From positions 29,963,206-30,027,205 of the forward strand of contig NC_135360.1 of assembly GCF_051622035.1 (NCBI RefSeq): a stretch of DNA of 64,000 bases. Reading direction: 5' to 3'. Below, piece by piece: positions 34,113 to 44,116 of this stretch. Both the position numbers and the translations under genes were made by a program. The DNA comes from Arctopsyche grandis. Lineage: Eukaryota; Arthropoda; Insecta; Trichoptera; Hydropsychidae. Numbering within the stretch: the stretch's first letter is position 1; each line of letters begins with the position of its first letter. The notes beneath the pieces were generated by a model, which made no database searches, had not been told where the DNA came from, and was given only the letters and a program-made list of their open reading frames with translations.

Positions 34113-34729
34113 TCACCGTCGAGCAAAACGAACCGCAAAGCTGCACGGACCGTCCACGATGGCGTCTTCATAATCACTGTACATCTCTACATTGTATAGA
34201 TTCGAACACATGTCGGCCCAAGTAGTTGTGGCCTTATCAGTGCGAAGCTTATCTTTTAGCACCTACTTGAACGATCGCAGAGGAACTACTGCCCTGTAGA
34301 CCTCAACATCAAACAAACGACAGTGCTTGCAGTATCGCATTTTAACATTCATTATTCAAAAATGTGCAAACGCGACGATATTGTATTTCAATGCTCAGAT
34401 TATTTATGCCGCATGATTTATGTATGAGAATATTCTCTTACTATCGGACGTTTACAAATTGTCTAAGCTTTCAACACGAGTGGTTGTTGACAAAATCACA
34501 ACAACAACAAAAAAAACTATTTGTCTTATATGTATATGCAAATATGTTTCAATCACAAAATAAAACATTTTATAAGCAAATACATATGAAAAATATGCAA
34601 TGAGGAATGTATCTTAACATATCTTACTTCAAAATTTCATATTAATTATTCAATATGATTCAAAAGTGCATAATAAGTATGTGTATCAAAAAAAGAAGAT
34701 GCTGCAATTACATACGTAAGTACATATCT

Positions 34730-35048
34730 CTGCAAAAGGGTTACCTGACAACTCGTTCACAGATTTTCCGTAAACCGAGGTTGCGCTCCAGGCATTACGT
34801 ATACGGCCATCTCTTTCTCACCCCGTCTGTTCACCAAGATCTCGTTTACTATGCCGTTTCGTATGCAGCCATCTCTTTCACAGACCGTCTGCTATCGGTG
34901 AAAGAGATGGCTGCATACATAATGGCATAGTAAACGAGATCTTGGTGAACAGACGGGGTGAGAAAGAGATGGCCGTATACGTAATGCCTGGAGCGCATCC
35001 TCGGTTTACGGAAAATCTGTGAACGAGTTGTCGTGTCACCCTGCAAAA
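34730..35048. mobile_element. foldback MITE with 8-bp duplication, ash2 intron
   Basis: The element runs 34738-35040 and is an almost perfect inverted repeat centred near 34890, with arms of about 150 bp (for example ACAACTCGTTCACAGATTTT and its complement). It is flanked by CTGCAAAA on both sides (34730-34737, 35041-35048), the length expected for hAT or related elements. The arms differ by a few substitutions only. Confidence 0.88.
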
Positions 35049-35202
35049 GATGTTATATAAAACCATTTTTGAAGATTGTAAGTGATGTTGTATGAATGCA
35101 AAACAGTCATCAGAAGCATGGAAAGATTGAAACAAATAGAGATAAAAAGAAAAGTCCAACTAAAGTGACCGAATTAAGATTAATAGTTAATATAGCACCG
35201 AG

Positions 35203-35432
35203 CCAGCAGCGTGGCTCAGTGATTGCTTTGATATTAAGCACCGAGAGGTTGCCGGGTTCAATCCCGTGAGCTGACCTCGATTGAAAAAAATTTATTCCGA
35301 GTATAATCTTAAATGCTGCTGGTCAGACATGGATATTTGTGACTACAGGTCGATAGTTTCCTATCAGAGTTTGCCAATTTATCTGATTTCATTGTTGAAG
35401 CGGTTCCTCCATCAAAAATATGTAAATAAATA
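35203..35432 (+). mobile_element. SINE, 3'-truncated
   Basis: The head GCCAGCAGCGTGGCTCAG with B-box GGGTTCAATCCCG is followed by the body up to AAGCGGTTCCTCCATCAAAA; the 3' hairpin is missing. Confidence 0.78.
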
Positions 35433-35489
35433 TATAAATGAGCATATATTGGTACATGGACGAAGGAAATGCTCAAGCCGTTACTGAAA

Positions 35490-35665
35490 GGATGCTGAAA
35501 TTAACAAGGGAGGCCAAATGAATTATTACTTTGGGTGCTGACGACTCGCCTGTCGTGATCACAAAATTTCCGTAGCCCGCGTGCGATCCGCCGACCGTGT
35601 TTTGTCTCTTTCCAACAGAAAGGTACAAAAAACTAATACTCACTTGGTGTAGTAACGCGCGAAGC
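35490..35665. other. unassigned conserved-looking block
   Basis: The minus strand encodes RQNTVGGSHAGYGNFVITTG in an open frame. I considered an extra ash2 exon, but the ash2 exons on each side join in phase without it. It may be a remnant of some repeat. Confidence 0.25.
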
Positions 35666-36039
35666 ATTTTATTTTTGCGCCTAAAGGTCTCTATACACTC
35701 TCTATTTTAAATTTTATATAAGGTTATTTACTGTGTTTTTTATTTACATTATTCCAAAAATATAGATGTTTTGGTGATTATATTTTTATACAAAAAGCTT
35801 AGTAAAAGCATTTAAAAAAGTGAATATCATAGATATAGAATACTTATAGGTTATTCTAAATCTATGGTGAATATACTAAAATGTCTAATGAGTGATCCAA
35901 ATATGATAAATGTATTGATGGGTGTATCCAAATATGATAAATGTATTGATCCAAATATGATAAATGTATTGATTAATGTTTTGATGGGTGTATTATTTTC
36001 GTTGTGTATTGATTTGTGTTTAATTGTTATTTTGTTTTT

Positions 36040-36123
36040 TTTGTGTTATGTTTTTGACCATTGTGGCGCTTTAGGAATTCCTGTTATGCCACAATGGTCT
36101 GTTTAGAATAAAATAAATAAATA
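36040..36123 (+). repeat. LINE-like 3' hairpin and tail
   Basis: CCATTGTGGCGCTTTAGGAA is closed by ATGCCACAATGG, then CTGTTTAGAATAAAATAAAT. The same structure is at 23495-23540 on the minus strand. Confidence 0.7.
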
Positions 36124-36524
36124 AAGTTTATATGTGAGCCGTCTACATAGTTTCAAAACCAGATAGATCCATTTTTTTCAATTTTCATTTTATGTTATTT
36201 TTGTTAGGTCAAAATACGGATCCATATGTTGGCCAAGTAAGAAAGTTCAAAGCAATTTACATCCTATTGAATTACTTAGCTAAAGTCAAGGTTTTTTTCA
36301 AAATCAGATAAGTCTCGTAGTTATTGGTCAAAAGTGAAAATACAGTCAAGGATGTAAACATCTATGACCAGTTTATATAAAATATTTAAAAAAATTAATA
36401 TTAAAATTAAGCTAGTTATAAGTTTTTCCTTGTTCCTGAAAAATTTCTAAAAACTGACTTATCTGGTTTTGAAACTAGACGGCTCATGTAAAATGCCAAT
36501 TTATGTCTCGTGATAGATTTTTTT

Positions 36525-36913
36525 TGATTCAGAGGGCTTTGCATTTTAATAATAATGAAGAAGATGACACTAGCATTCGTCAATATATGAAAGGGAAAAA
36601 GGCGAAGTATGGAATTAAATTATATACGTTGGGACAATCTAATGGTCTAGCATTAAAGATACAGAATTAGGTGGCAAAGACCACACCAATTAAGTCGTTC
36701 ATAAACTGATGGAGGTATTCCATTGACGGAATCATTGTTGAAAAAAAAACTTACGTTACTGGAACACTAAGGGCGAATCGGAAATATAGTCCGATTGCGG
36801 TTGTCATTAAAAAAAAGGTAGACACACACACACAGTCGTGGGACAGAACATGGGACAAGAATATCAGCTTTGCACGAAAACAACAGATTTGGGCTCAGCA
36901 TTCAAAGGGTTAA
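36525..36913 (+). pseudogene. degraded piggyBac transposase with 3' terminus
   Basis: Broken + strand frames read IRQYMKGKKAKYGIKLYTLG, then after disruptions GGKDHTN, VVHKLME, YSIDGIIVEKKTYVTGTLRA, NRKYSPIAVVIKKK. These match the catalytic-core region of piggyBac-type transposases (KPxKYGIK and EKxTYVTGTLRxNRK). The right terminus CAGCATTCAAAGGG is followed by TTAA at 36910-36913. It resembles the terminus of the 27585-28130 MITE, so that MITE may derive from this family. The 5' end is missing. Confidence 0.8.
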
Positions 36914-37094
36914 GGATAGAACAGAGCAAATAGAAGACGATTGAAAAGCATTTATCTGAAATGCTGACTCGGTTAATACAATATGGCTTCACTATTTTTT
37001 ATTTTATAATTAATGTTTTTCCCCTGGTGTCATTGCCCCTGGGCGAAACATATGATATTATACTTGTATGTATGTATACAAATTTTTGAAATCA

Positions 37095-37305
37095 TATTCA
37101 AATAGTGGTGACATTGTGAGTAGGATGGTTTTGAACTGTTTCAACTATGAAATCAGATAAATTGGCAAACTCTTATAGGAAACGATCGACTTGAAGTCAC
37201 AAATATCCAAGTCTGACCAGCAGCCCTACAGAGATACTCGGAATAAATTCTTTTCAATCGAGGTCAACCGAAGACTTGAATCCGGGAACTTCTTATCTTC
37301 ATAAT
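37095..37305 (-). mobile_element. SINE fragment
   Basis: The body blocks CAAATAGTGGTGACATTG and AACTCTTATAGGAAACGATC are present in complement orientation; both ends are decayed. Confidence 0.7.
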
Positions 37306-37611
37306 CGTTGGTAAAATATATAATAATTGACTGAAATTATAATAATTGAAATAGTAATTGACTGAAAAGAGTTGTCTTAACTAAGAAATGTGACTGCTGA
37401 AGATATCTTCCAGGCAGCACAAAATCAAGACTTTCGTATAATCGACAATTGGTACACAGTAGAGTGGTTACAGAATTATATACATACATAATTAAAATAT
37501 TTGGTTCAAAAGTCATCAATAAAAAATAGCCCATCCTGAATAGCGCAAATATTTAAATGTGCAATCGAAATTCCAATGATGCTGATCTTTGAGATTAAAT
37601 CGACTACGAAC

Positions 37612-37808
37612 CATGAGCTACTCCCATATCGGTGACTTTTAAGTGGCCACCTTTGATCATCGCCTCGTAATTCGGCCTGATGTTGGTGATATCCGATGAG
37701 ACGAGTCCGAACATCTGACCGCCTTCTTCGGTCTCCTCGTAGGTAAACAGCGAATGTATATCCTTGATCAGGGCACGTTGCACTGTGGCGTACCAAGACT
37801 GGGTAACT
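37612..37808 (-). CDS. ash2: ash2 exon: winged-helix part
   Basis: The exon covers residues 122-188. It reads VTQSWYATVQRALIKDIHSL, then FTYEETEEGGQMFGLVSSDI and TNIRPNYEAMIKGGHLKVTD. The position between the zinc finger and the linker, and the WxxTVxRAL/MFGLxxxDLxNIxPxY pattern, match the winged-helix DNA-binding domain of Ash2. Its phase is 2 in and 1 out. The donor GTTCGT is weak. The next coding exon is 3.5 kb away and completes the split codon to valine. Confidence 0.93.
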
Positions 37809-38089
37809 CTGCAAAGCAAACGAGACACTTAGCAAACGATTCGAATGTGACCAACCCATGACTTTATCTATGTATTTCAGGAATATATGAAGGTCACAAA
37901 ACAAAATTCGATAATTAAACATACATACACGTTCACACATACCGGTTACGAGAACATTTTCAATACAAATTGAGCGCAAATGTATGGAAATTTGCACAAG
38001 ACAAAATTTCTACTTCCGGTTGTCGGATTTTGTTCGAAATTTATTTATTACTTAAAATCACTAATTATTCTTCTTCTTCTTCTAATGCC

Positions 38090-39277
38090 GAATCCGTATT
38101 CGGACGTAGGCGACTACCATGGGCAGACATCGTTTATAGCCCGTGCGAATTCTTTCCTATCATGGGCAAGCCGAAATAACTTTTCGAGACCGAGTCCCAT
38201 CCATGACCTGATGTTCCGGAGCCAAGAGAGCTTCTTTCTCCCAAGCCACCGTTTGCCTTATATTTTCTCTTCTATGATTGTTTGTAGAAGGCGATATTTG
38301 GGGCCGCGAATAATGTAGCCAAAGTATTCCATCTTATGGCGCTTCACCGTATCAAGAAGCTCTCTCTTTTTATGAAGAAGCTGGAGGACTGTTTCGTTTC
38401 TTACATGCTCCTTCCACGAGATCTTTAGCATCCACCGGTAACACCACATTTCAAAGGACAGTATCCTGTTCATGGATGCCACTAACAGCGTCCACGTTTC
38501 GCATCCGTACAGCAAAACCGACCAAACATAGGAGTGCAGGACTCTTAAGCGCAATTTCATAGACAACCTTCGACAACACAAAACATTTTTCATGCTGCCG
38601 AAGGCATTTCTTGCTATTTCGATCCTTTTTCTTATCTCTATTTCGGAACTGACATCCGTATTGATCATTGCTCCTAGGTATTTGTATTGTTCGACCTGTT
38701 CAATCATTTGTCCGCGCACACTCAGGTTTAATGGATCCGTTTTTTCTTTACATATGACCATTGATTTTGTCTTGTTAATATTAATAGACAGACCCCATTT
38801 TTGACATGAATGTTCAATTGCGATCAATAACGATTGCAGGTCTTCGGCACTCTCAGTCAATATTGCCGTATCATCAGCGAAACGGATATTATTTATAATT
38901 TCGCCGCCTATTTTTACTCCTATTCGACTATCGACTGCCTGGTTGAACACCATTTCCGAATACAGATTGAAGAGCATGGGCGACAATACACATCCCTGCC
39001 GTACCCCTCGACTAATTTCTACTTTTTCAGTTTCCAAGTCTTCAACCTTCACAACAGCAGATTGGTTCCAATATAGGTTCTTCAAAAGGGCGATATCCTT
39101 TGCATCTATCCCAGTTTGGTTTAGTGTATGGATTAATTTGTCATGTTCCACTCTATCAAATGCCTTTTCAAAGTCGATGAAACAGACGTTTATCCTCTTT
39201 TTAAAATCCCTACACTTTTGTAGGAGTACGTGCATGCAGAACAACGCTTCTCTTGTTCCACTAATTATTATACACAT
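38090..39277 (-). pseudogene. non-LTR retrotransposon reverse transcriptase, nearly intact 3' part
   Basis: A 339-codon minus-strand frame (39277-38258) has REALFCMHVLLQK, INVCFIDFEKAFDRVEHDKL, the GVRQGCVLSPMLFNLY block and the catalytic FADDTAIL, then CETWTL and MWCYRWMLKISWKEHV. Family: RTE/related clade, common in arthropods. An in-frame TAA at about 38255 interrupts it. Beyond the stop the frame continues for 48 codons with GKRWLGRKKLSWLRNI and ends at a natural-looking TAG near 38112, followed by a GAA-repeat tail at about 38070-38085. The 5' end (endonuclease) is absent. It sits in an ash2 intron in the same orientation. Confidence 0.9.
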
Positions 39278-39339
39278 TAAATATCAAGAAAATAACAATA
39301 ATTTAAAAGGTCAAAATAAAATAATGAAATATTGTTTTT

Positions 39340-40209
39340 AAAATAATACTACTTTCGGTTTACGAATTCTGACCAAAACCTTATCAGCTTTAAGTTAGTA
39401 CATAAAGAGTACAAATATTAATTTTCAACTTGATACGTTCAGGGGTATGGACAGAATCGTGGACACAACATTTTTAACTTTTCTAAGAGGAAAAAATCCT
39501 ACTTCCGGTTTATTAAATTTAGTGATTTTTTTTTTATTTCCATCACACTAATACAAGAATTATACTTGAATTTTTTCGTGAAGGGAACACATGTTTAAGG
39601 GGTCGAAAAAAATAGTGGAAGAAAAATCGAACAAGAGTAAACTGCTACTTTGGGTTGACGGATGCTTATCAAATTTTATACCTAACTTGGTATTAAGCTT
39701 AAACTTCTAGATATGAAATTTCAGTTCAATAAACCAAAAGGTTTCTGAGAAAAATATAAAAAAGCTCGATTGTCTAGAGTAAAAGTACTACTTTCGGTTG
39801 AGATAAAAATATTTAAAAAATATAAGGTTATAAAAATTATTATTTCTATTACATGTAAAAAAGATTCAATCCGATTAAGTTAGCGGTTTGGGAGATAATC
39901 TAATTCAAAAACTTAAAAAAAAGAGGACACCTATAAGGGTAGGTACTATTTCCGGTCAACTTAAAAATTTGAAAAAAATTTACGTTGTGTCCATAAAAAT
40001 TTCAGTAACCAATACTAAGTTTCAGTTCGATAGGACTAACGGTGTTCAAAAAATCCCCAAAATACACAAACACACACCACACATTTTTTCTAGATCATGA
40101 AAACGTGATCATTGATCGATTCTGAGTTTGAATCAGTCAAAATGTCGAGTTCGAATTTTCGCATGATCACAAAACTTCATCTATTGTTACTACGTACATA
40201 GATAAAGTT
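39340..40209 (-). repeat. CCGGAA-box repeat, long copy abutting an ash2 exon
   Basis: Five + strand boxes of the form CTACTTTCGGTT/CTACTTCCGGTT start at 39349, 39499, 39645, 39788 and 39946 (spacings 150, 146, 143, 158). The end at 40209 (complement of TTTATCTATGTACGTAGTAA) is the same as in the 8943 and 62773 copies. It lies 7 bp from the ash2 5' splice site. Confidence 0.8.
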
Positions 40210-40216
40210 AAAATAC

Positions 40217-40364
40217 CTTCTCGGCATGGTCGTCATAGCCTCCCAATATTGATCGATATATGGAATGATTGCTCGATCTTTACTAAATATTGATTTGTTT
40301 TTGCCTTCTTTGGCGCTCTCCTGTTGTAGATTTGCAATCGCCGTAATACACATTTGAGGGAATG
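40217..40364 (-). CDS. ash2: ash2 exon: region after the zinc finger
   Basis: The exon covers residues 73-122. It reads FPQMCITAIANLQQESAKEG, then IFSKDRAIIPYIDQYWEAMT and TMPRR. The FSKDxxIIPxIDxYWExMT block is highly conserved in Ash2 proteins. It enters in phase 1 after GCATTACAG and leaves in phase 2 at GTATTT. The donor is followed almost at once by a transposable element (see the repeat ending at 40209). Confidence 0.96.
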
Positions 40365-40440
40365 CTGTAATGCAAATGAATCGGGTATATAATAATAATT
40401 ATTACAATAGTGGCATATTTGATGATATTACTGAACATAC

Positions 40441-40619
40441 GAGCTTGATTCTTCTTGAAACTTTCCAACCCAGTCGGAGAACAGTTTTTGCAGATGAACA
40501 TGTAATTCGTCATGAACGGTACTAGCTTTCCGAGTTGATATCCGATGCATGATTCATGATACCATCGCATACATGAAGCGCACAGCAACTCGACTATATT
40601 CAAATTTCGCTCTTTACCG
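40441..40619 (-). CDS. ash2: ash2 exon: zinc finger
   Basis: The exon covers residues 13-73. It reads GKERNLNIVELLCASCMRWY, then HESCIGYQLGKLVPFMTNYM and FICKNCSPTGLESFKKNQA. Together with the two cysteines from the previous exon the metal ligands would be C11, C13, C26, C29, H34, C37, C56 and C59, the atypical PHD finger of Ash2. It enters in phase 2 after TATTTCAG (completing the codon for C13) and ends in phase 1 at GTATGT. The intron to the next exon is 76 bp. Confidence 0.97.
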
Positions 40620-40664
40620 CTGAAATATCAAAGGTGTTATTAAAATAGGTTACACAAATCGTTT

Positions 40665-40985
40665 CATATCATAGTTTGCCAATTCATCTGATTTCATTAT
40701 TGAAACGGTTCCTCCATTAAATTGGAAAAATCCATCCTACCCGCTGTTACAAATTTCTGAATTTGATTTATGTACAATATGTAAAAATTTATGTTCAAGT
40801 CTAAATCCATAGATGTCTCTATGAATTAATGCATTAATTAATTAATTGTTAATTTCGTGTTCTTCAGCCTCACGAAATACAGCGATTTATATAATAAAAA
40901 ATGCTGCAATGTTTGTAATTAATTGTCTAGAAAGGCGCATTTGAGTCTACCTGTTAGGCTTCCTGGTATATCTATGTAAAATAAA
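40665..40985 (+). mobile_element. SINE, 5'-truncated
   Basis: Starts within the body (ATAGTTTGCCAATTCATC) and runs to the 3' end GGCTTCCTGGTATA with an AAAATAAAATAAAAT tail. The 3' hairpin is decayed. It lies in the first coding intron of ash2. Confidence 0.75.
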
Positions 40986-41479
40986 ATAAAATAAAATATA
41001 TATATAGAAATATTATCAGTGACTCCAATGACTAAGCTTGGCTGTATTATTGAAAGCATATTTTTACAGAAATTTAAGTATTCTATACATATTTGTCCAA
41101 TATTAATAGCTATTAAAAATGTATACTGTATATTGCACTAAAATAGTTTATGAAACATTCCAATACTATTTTATTCAATCAGTTTATTTTTGACAGTTTC
41201 AACTGAGGGTATCTCTCTCAACGAAGATACACCGCGTTACCTAAATAATGTATATTTACATAAATGATTGCATACATGTATATACAAATGAACTTGTACC
41301 ACGATTCATCCTCGCTATGGGCACCAATTTATACATCTTATAACGTGTGATAATTGAGACTATATTAGTGCACTCCAGGTTATATATACACGTATTCTGT
41401 GCATGTATTTGGTAGATGGATACATCGTCATAAGCTATAATTTGGTTAGCAAGTGTAAATGTTCAAATGAAATGTTTAC

Positions 41480-41517
41480 CAATAGCAGTGGCCTTGTTGA
41501 TCTGGCGCCTTGAGCAT
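41480..41517 (-). CDS. ash2: ash2, first coding exon (start codon)
   Basis: The ATG at 41517-41515 begins MLKAPDQQGHCYC, with the last cysteine split across the intron (TG, then C). C11 and C13 are the first zinc ligands. An in-frame TAA lies about 30 bases upstream, which supports this start. The donor is GTAAAC. Ash2 is a trithorax-group protein of the nuclear COMPASS/MLL-type complexes that methylate histone H3 lysine 4; together with WDR5, RbBP5 and DPY30 it stimulates the SET-domain enzyme. The whole reading frame is 1629 bases including the stop, giving 542 residues, close to the Drosophila length I remember. Confidence 0.9.
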
Positions 41518-41576
41518 TTTGCTCTGGATTGATTGAATATTGTCTTAGGAATTGATCTTTGAAATTGACCAGAGAT
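41518..41576 (-). promoter_or_regulatory. ash2: ash2 5' UTR part of exon 2
   Basis: Sequence between a plausible acceptor (TGTTTTCAG ending at 41577) and the start codon. The in-frame TAA here shows it is non-coding. Confidence 0.6.
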
Positions 41577-41671
41577 CTGAAAACAGTTCATTTATGTCAA
41601 ACAAGATTGAGGTATTAATGAGAAAAGTATGTGTATTTTGTGAAAAGGTTTGAATTTTCAGGAAGACTTAC

Positions 41672-41790
41672 AGAGTACTGAACAGATACAGAAGAGACGT
41701 CAAAGCTCGACGAAACGCCGACTCGCGCCCAATATCAATCTGACAGTTAGTAGCTGTTGACTTTTTGCATTTCCAGCCAGTAACTTTCAA
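41672..41790 (-). promoter_or_regulatory. ash2: probable ash2 non-coding exon 1
   Basis: A strong donor CT|GTAAGTC lies at 41672/41671 and the sequence just upstream (41690-41730) is GC-richer (GGGCGCGAGTCGGCG-like on the minus strand). The upstream limit, 41790, is a guess. Joining it to 41576 makes a long chance frame that I reject as coding. Confidence 0.5.
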
Positions 41791-41829
41791 AATAATATTA
41801 GTTCAATATGTAAACCCCTACATGTTGAT

Positions 41830-41935
41830 TTTGGTAATTGGATTATTAGTCACATTGCGGTGGTCACAAAGACAATTATTGCCATTAAAATCGTGAATAC
41901 GCAATATTTAGCACTCAAGTTCTCGTTAGTATGAT
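41830..41935 (-). repeat. copy of the 42340-42440 segment, near the ash2 promoter
   Basis: The minus strand shares TTGAGTGC(C/T)AAATATT and GTATTC(G/A)CGATTTTTATGG-like blocks with 42440-42340, roughly two thirds identity over about 100 bp. Origin unknown. Confidence 0.6.
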
Positions 41936-42095
41936 GGACTTTTCGGTTGCCAGATGTTCCGTTATAGAGATTTTAGTGACTTTGTGACCAGTAATCACCG
42001 AACCGTTGTTTTTACTCGCACGCCCTTGTTTTCAAGAAATAATTAACTATAAAAGATATAAAAATATTTTTTATTATTATTTTCAAAAAAAAGAT

Positions 42096-42445
42096 TTATT
42101 CTACACATGCTTGACAATTTTTCTTGATCAATTTCAGTTGAAGTTCAGTCCAAAGACTGTACAGTGACACGATGGGATCATGTATAATCCATTCGTTATC
42201 TCTAATCGATGAATAGATCCTACAAAATTTATAATAAGTACCGCATACTTTTCCTTTCATTTCCAATACACCAATAGATGGCGACAAAACGTAAAATATG
42301 CGGAGCGGATATTTATATTCGGTAAATGGATTATTTCGCAAATTGCGATAGCACACACGACCATCGTTGCCATAAAAATCGCGAATACGGAATATTTGGC
42401 ACTCAATATTCCGTATACCAGATTTATTTTATTTTATTTGACCGC
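42096..42445 (-). CDS. unknown open frame, possible exon or remnant
   Basis: The minus strand is open for about 116 codons from after a TAA near 42443 to the stop at 42096-42098. It reads IFRIRDFYGNDGRVCYRNLR, then YVLSPSIGVLEMKGKVCGTY and NEWIIHDPIVSLYSLWTELQ. I do not recognise a family. No ATG precedes the distinctive part in frame, so it would need an upstream exon. The upstream third is duplicated at 41830-41935, where the frame is broken. It could be an exon of an unknown gene, a pseudogene or chance. Confidence 0.25.
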
Positions 42446-43200
42446 ACTCATTTCAGATTTATATACATATGTATGAATGGGTAAATGGACTACTGGTCAT
42501 ATGTGAACCATTCACAGGACAACCAGTCGCTCTAGATCAGTCACACGTGATCACCCGTCACACTAAAACTGGTCACGAGAAAACTGGTCACACCCTAAAA
42601 TCGGTCAATCAGTTTTCTCGTGACCGATTTTAGGGTTTATAAAATAAATAAAATAAAATAAATCTGGTTTCCAAAAAATTCAATGAAATACATAAAAGCC
42701 TTGGTTCCTATTTTGAATTTTAAACATTAAAATCCCTGCGGCTGACAACTTTTGGTTCTCTACCTACTAAATCAAAACCGAAAACGTTTATAAAATAACT
42801 CATAAACGTTCATTTTAAGTTATCAAAACACATCTCGTTGACTCATTTTTGATATATTTTTTATCGAGTTTCCACTATTGAAATGAAAGTGTCAATTGAT
42901 TTATAAAATATATAATCGTTTCTAATTATGGTGAACGGCGCAAATTTCACAATATTGACACCACTATTTACTTGCAATATTGCAGTTGGTGGTACTGCTT
43001 GTCATTTAACAACTAATTCTTGCGCATGCTGTTGATAGTATCCATACAGCTCTAAGCTTATCCTTCATATTTTATGTAACAAAATCCATGACTAGATCAT
43101 CTGCACTACTGATGTAAATACATATTAGTTAGTAATATCTCAATTGATGTGAAGCATATAAAATCAAAGCTTTTAAAAATTACTTATAATATACTCTAGT

Positions 43201-43395
43201 TGTCTACATACATGGTGACTGGAATGGTGGCCTAAGCCAGGAATGCACCCTCGATAGGTTCCCTATTATGAACGTGCTGAAGCAAAACTCGACTAAGCGA
43301 GGTACACTGAGAGGGAATATCAACAGCGGACAGTTGCACTCTGTGAATATTTCGCGATTGGGCATCCCACTAATGGGCACAGGTAGAAACTTCAT
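43201..43395 (+). pseudogene. coding-like remnant, family unknown
   Basis: A + strand frame reads YIHGDWNGGLSQECTLDRFP, then IMNVLKQNSTKRGTLRGNIN and VNISRLGIPLMGTGRNFI, ending at a stop. Composition and balance look coding and GC content is higher than the surroundings, but I cannot place it. It may belong with the transposase-like piece that follows. Confidence 0.35.
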
Positions 43396-43477
43396 CTGAA
43401 ATACAATAGTACTCGCAGAAATTTTTCCCTAAGTCAAATATGAACACGTGAATTTTTGTTTCAAAAGTAAAATCATG

Positions 43478-43654
43478 TTTTACTCCAGGTACATCGAAGA
43501 ACCAACTGGGAGGGCTGTTTTATTTCCGATTAATATGTGGAATCAGTACCAGGCTGCCTTGCAACAATCACCAAAAACGACGAATTGTTATGAAGGATTT
43601 CACAATGTCCTAAACTCTATGTTTCAGTGTGTGGGTTTTATTAAATGGCATTGA
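43478..43654 (+). pseudogene. MULE-type transposase fragment
   Basis: The frame reads YIEEPTGRAVLFPINMWNQY, then QAALQQSPKTTNCYEGFHNV and LNSMFQC. The pattern LFPIxxWNxYxxxLxxxPRTNNxxEGFHN is typical of the region after the catalytic core in MULE-like transposases and their FLYWCH-associated relatives. It is short and lacks the DDE core. Near 43738 a sequence reading (A)CTACAGGAGCAACTTGCTC suggests further remnant. Confidence 0.7.
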
Positions 43655-43864
43655 AAGAGGCATATCATGCCACAAACATAAATTGCAAATTTTTAAAATG
43701 GGATAAATAGAGCCAAAAAAAAATCAAATACCCAAAACTACAGGAGCAACTTGCTCAAGTTGCGCTTGGCTATGAAGAAGAAGAAGACAATAATATATTT
43801 AAGGCGAATAGCCAATTTGCAATAATGTAATATATGTACATACATATTGTATATTTTTAGCAAG

Positions 43865-44110
43865 TCACAAATCAATTATATGGCAAGAGTCCACACCCAC
43901 ACTTCTTCGGATAAATTACTTGTAGTGAGTTTCATCAACAGGTACATGAAGGAAGATTTTATTGCGGCAGCAAGAACCCAAAAGGAACTATCGCTATCCT
44001 GTACATCAGGTTTTGAAGATAAGTCCAACAGAATTTATATCAATGACCACCTCACATCAGCCTCCAAACAACTACTCACACTTGGATTAAACATGGTAAA
44101 ATTCACATAA
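43865..44110 (+). pseudogene. LINE ORF1-like fragment (FP25-like C-terminal domain)
   Basis: The frame reads VHTHTSSDKLLVVSFINRYM, then KEDFIAAARTQKELSLSCTS and RIYINDHLTSASKQLLTLGL. The pattern VxFxxRxxKxxFIxAxxxxKxL...IYINDHLT is the conserved C-terminal domain of ORF1 proteins of many insect non-LTR retrotransposons, related to the FP25-like domain. It has no proper start and no pol region beside it. Confidence 0.75.
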
Positions 44111-44116
44111 AAAAAG

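Noticed and set aside
35473..35667. Possible extra ash2 exon with GGSHAGYGNFVITTG
   Set aside because: The exons at 37612-37808 and 33837-34078 join in phase to VTDMGVAHVPLQGG without it, and this peptide does not resemble any Ash2 region I know.
41480..41770. Long frame across the ash2 UTR exons (DIGRESAFRRALTSLLYLF then LVNFKDQFLRQYS)
   Set aside because: The frame that supplies the zinc ligands C11 and C13 is different and begins with an ATG behind a stop. The longer frame is a UTR coincidence.
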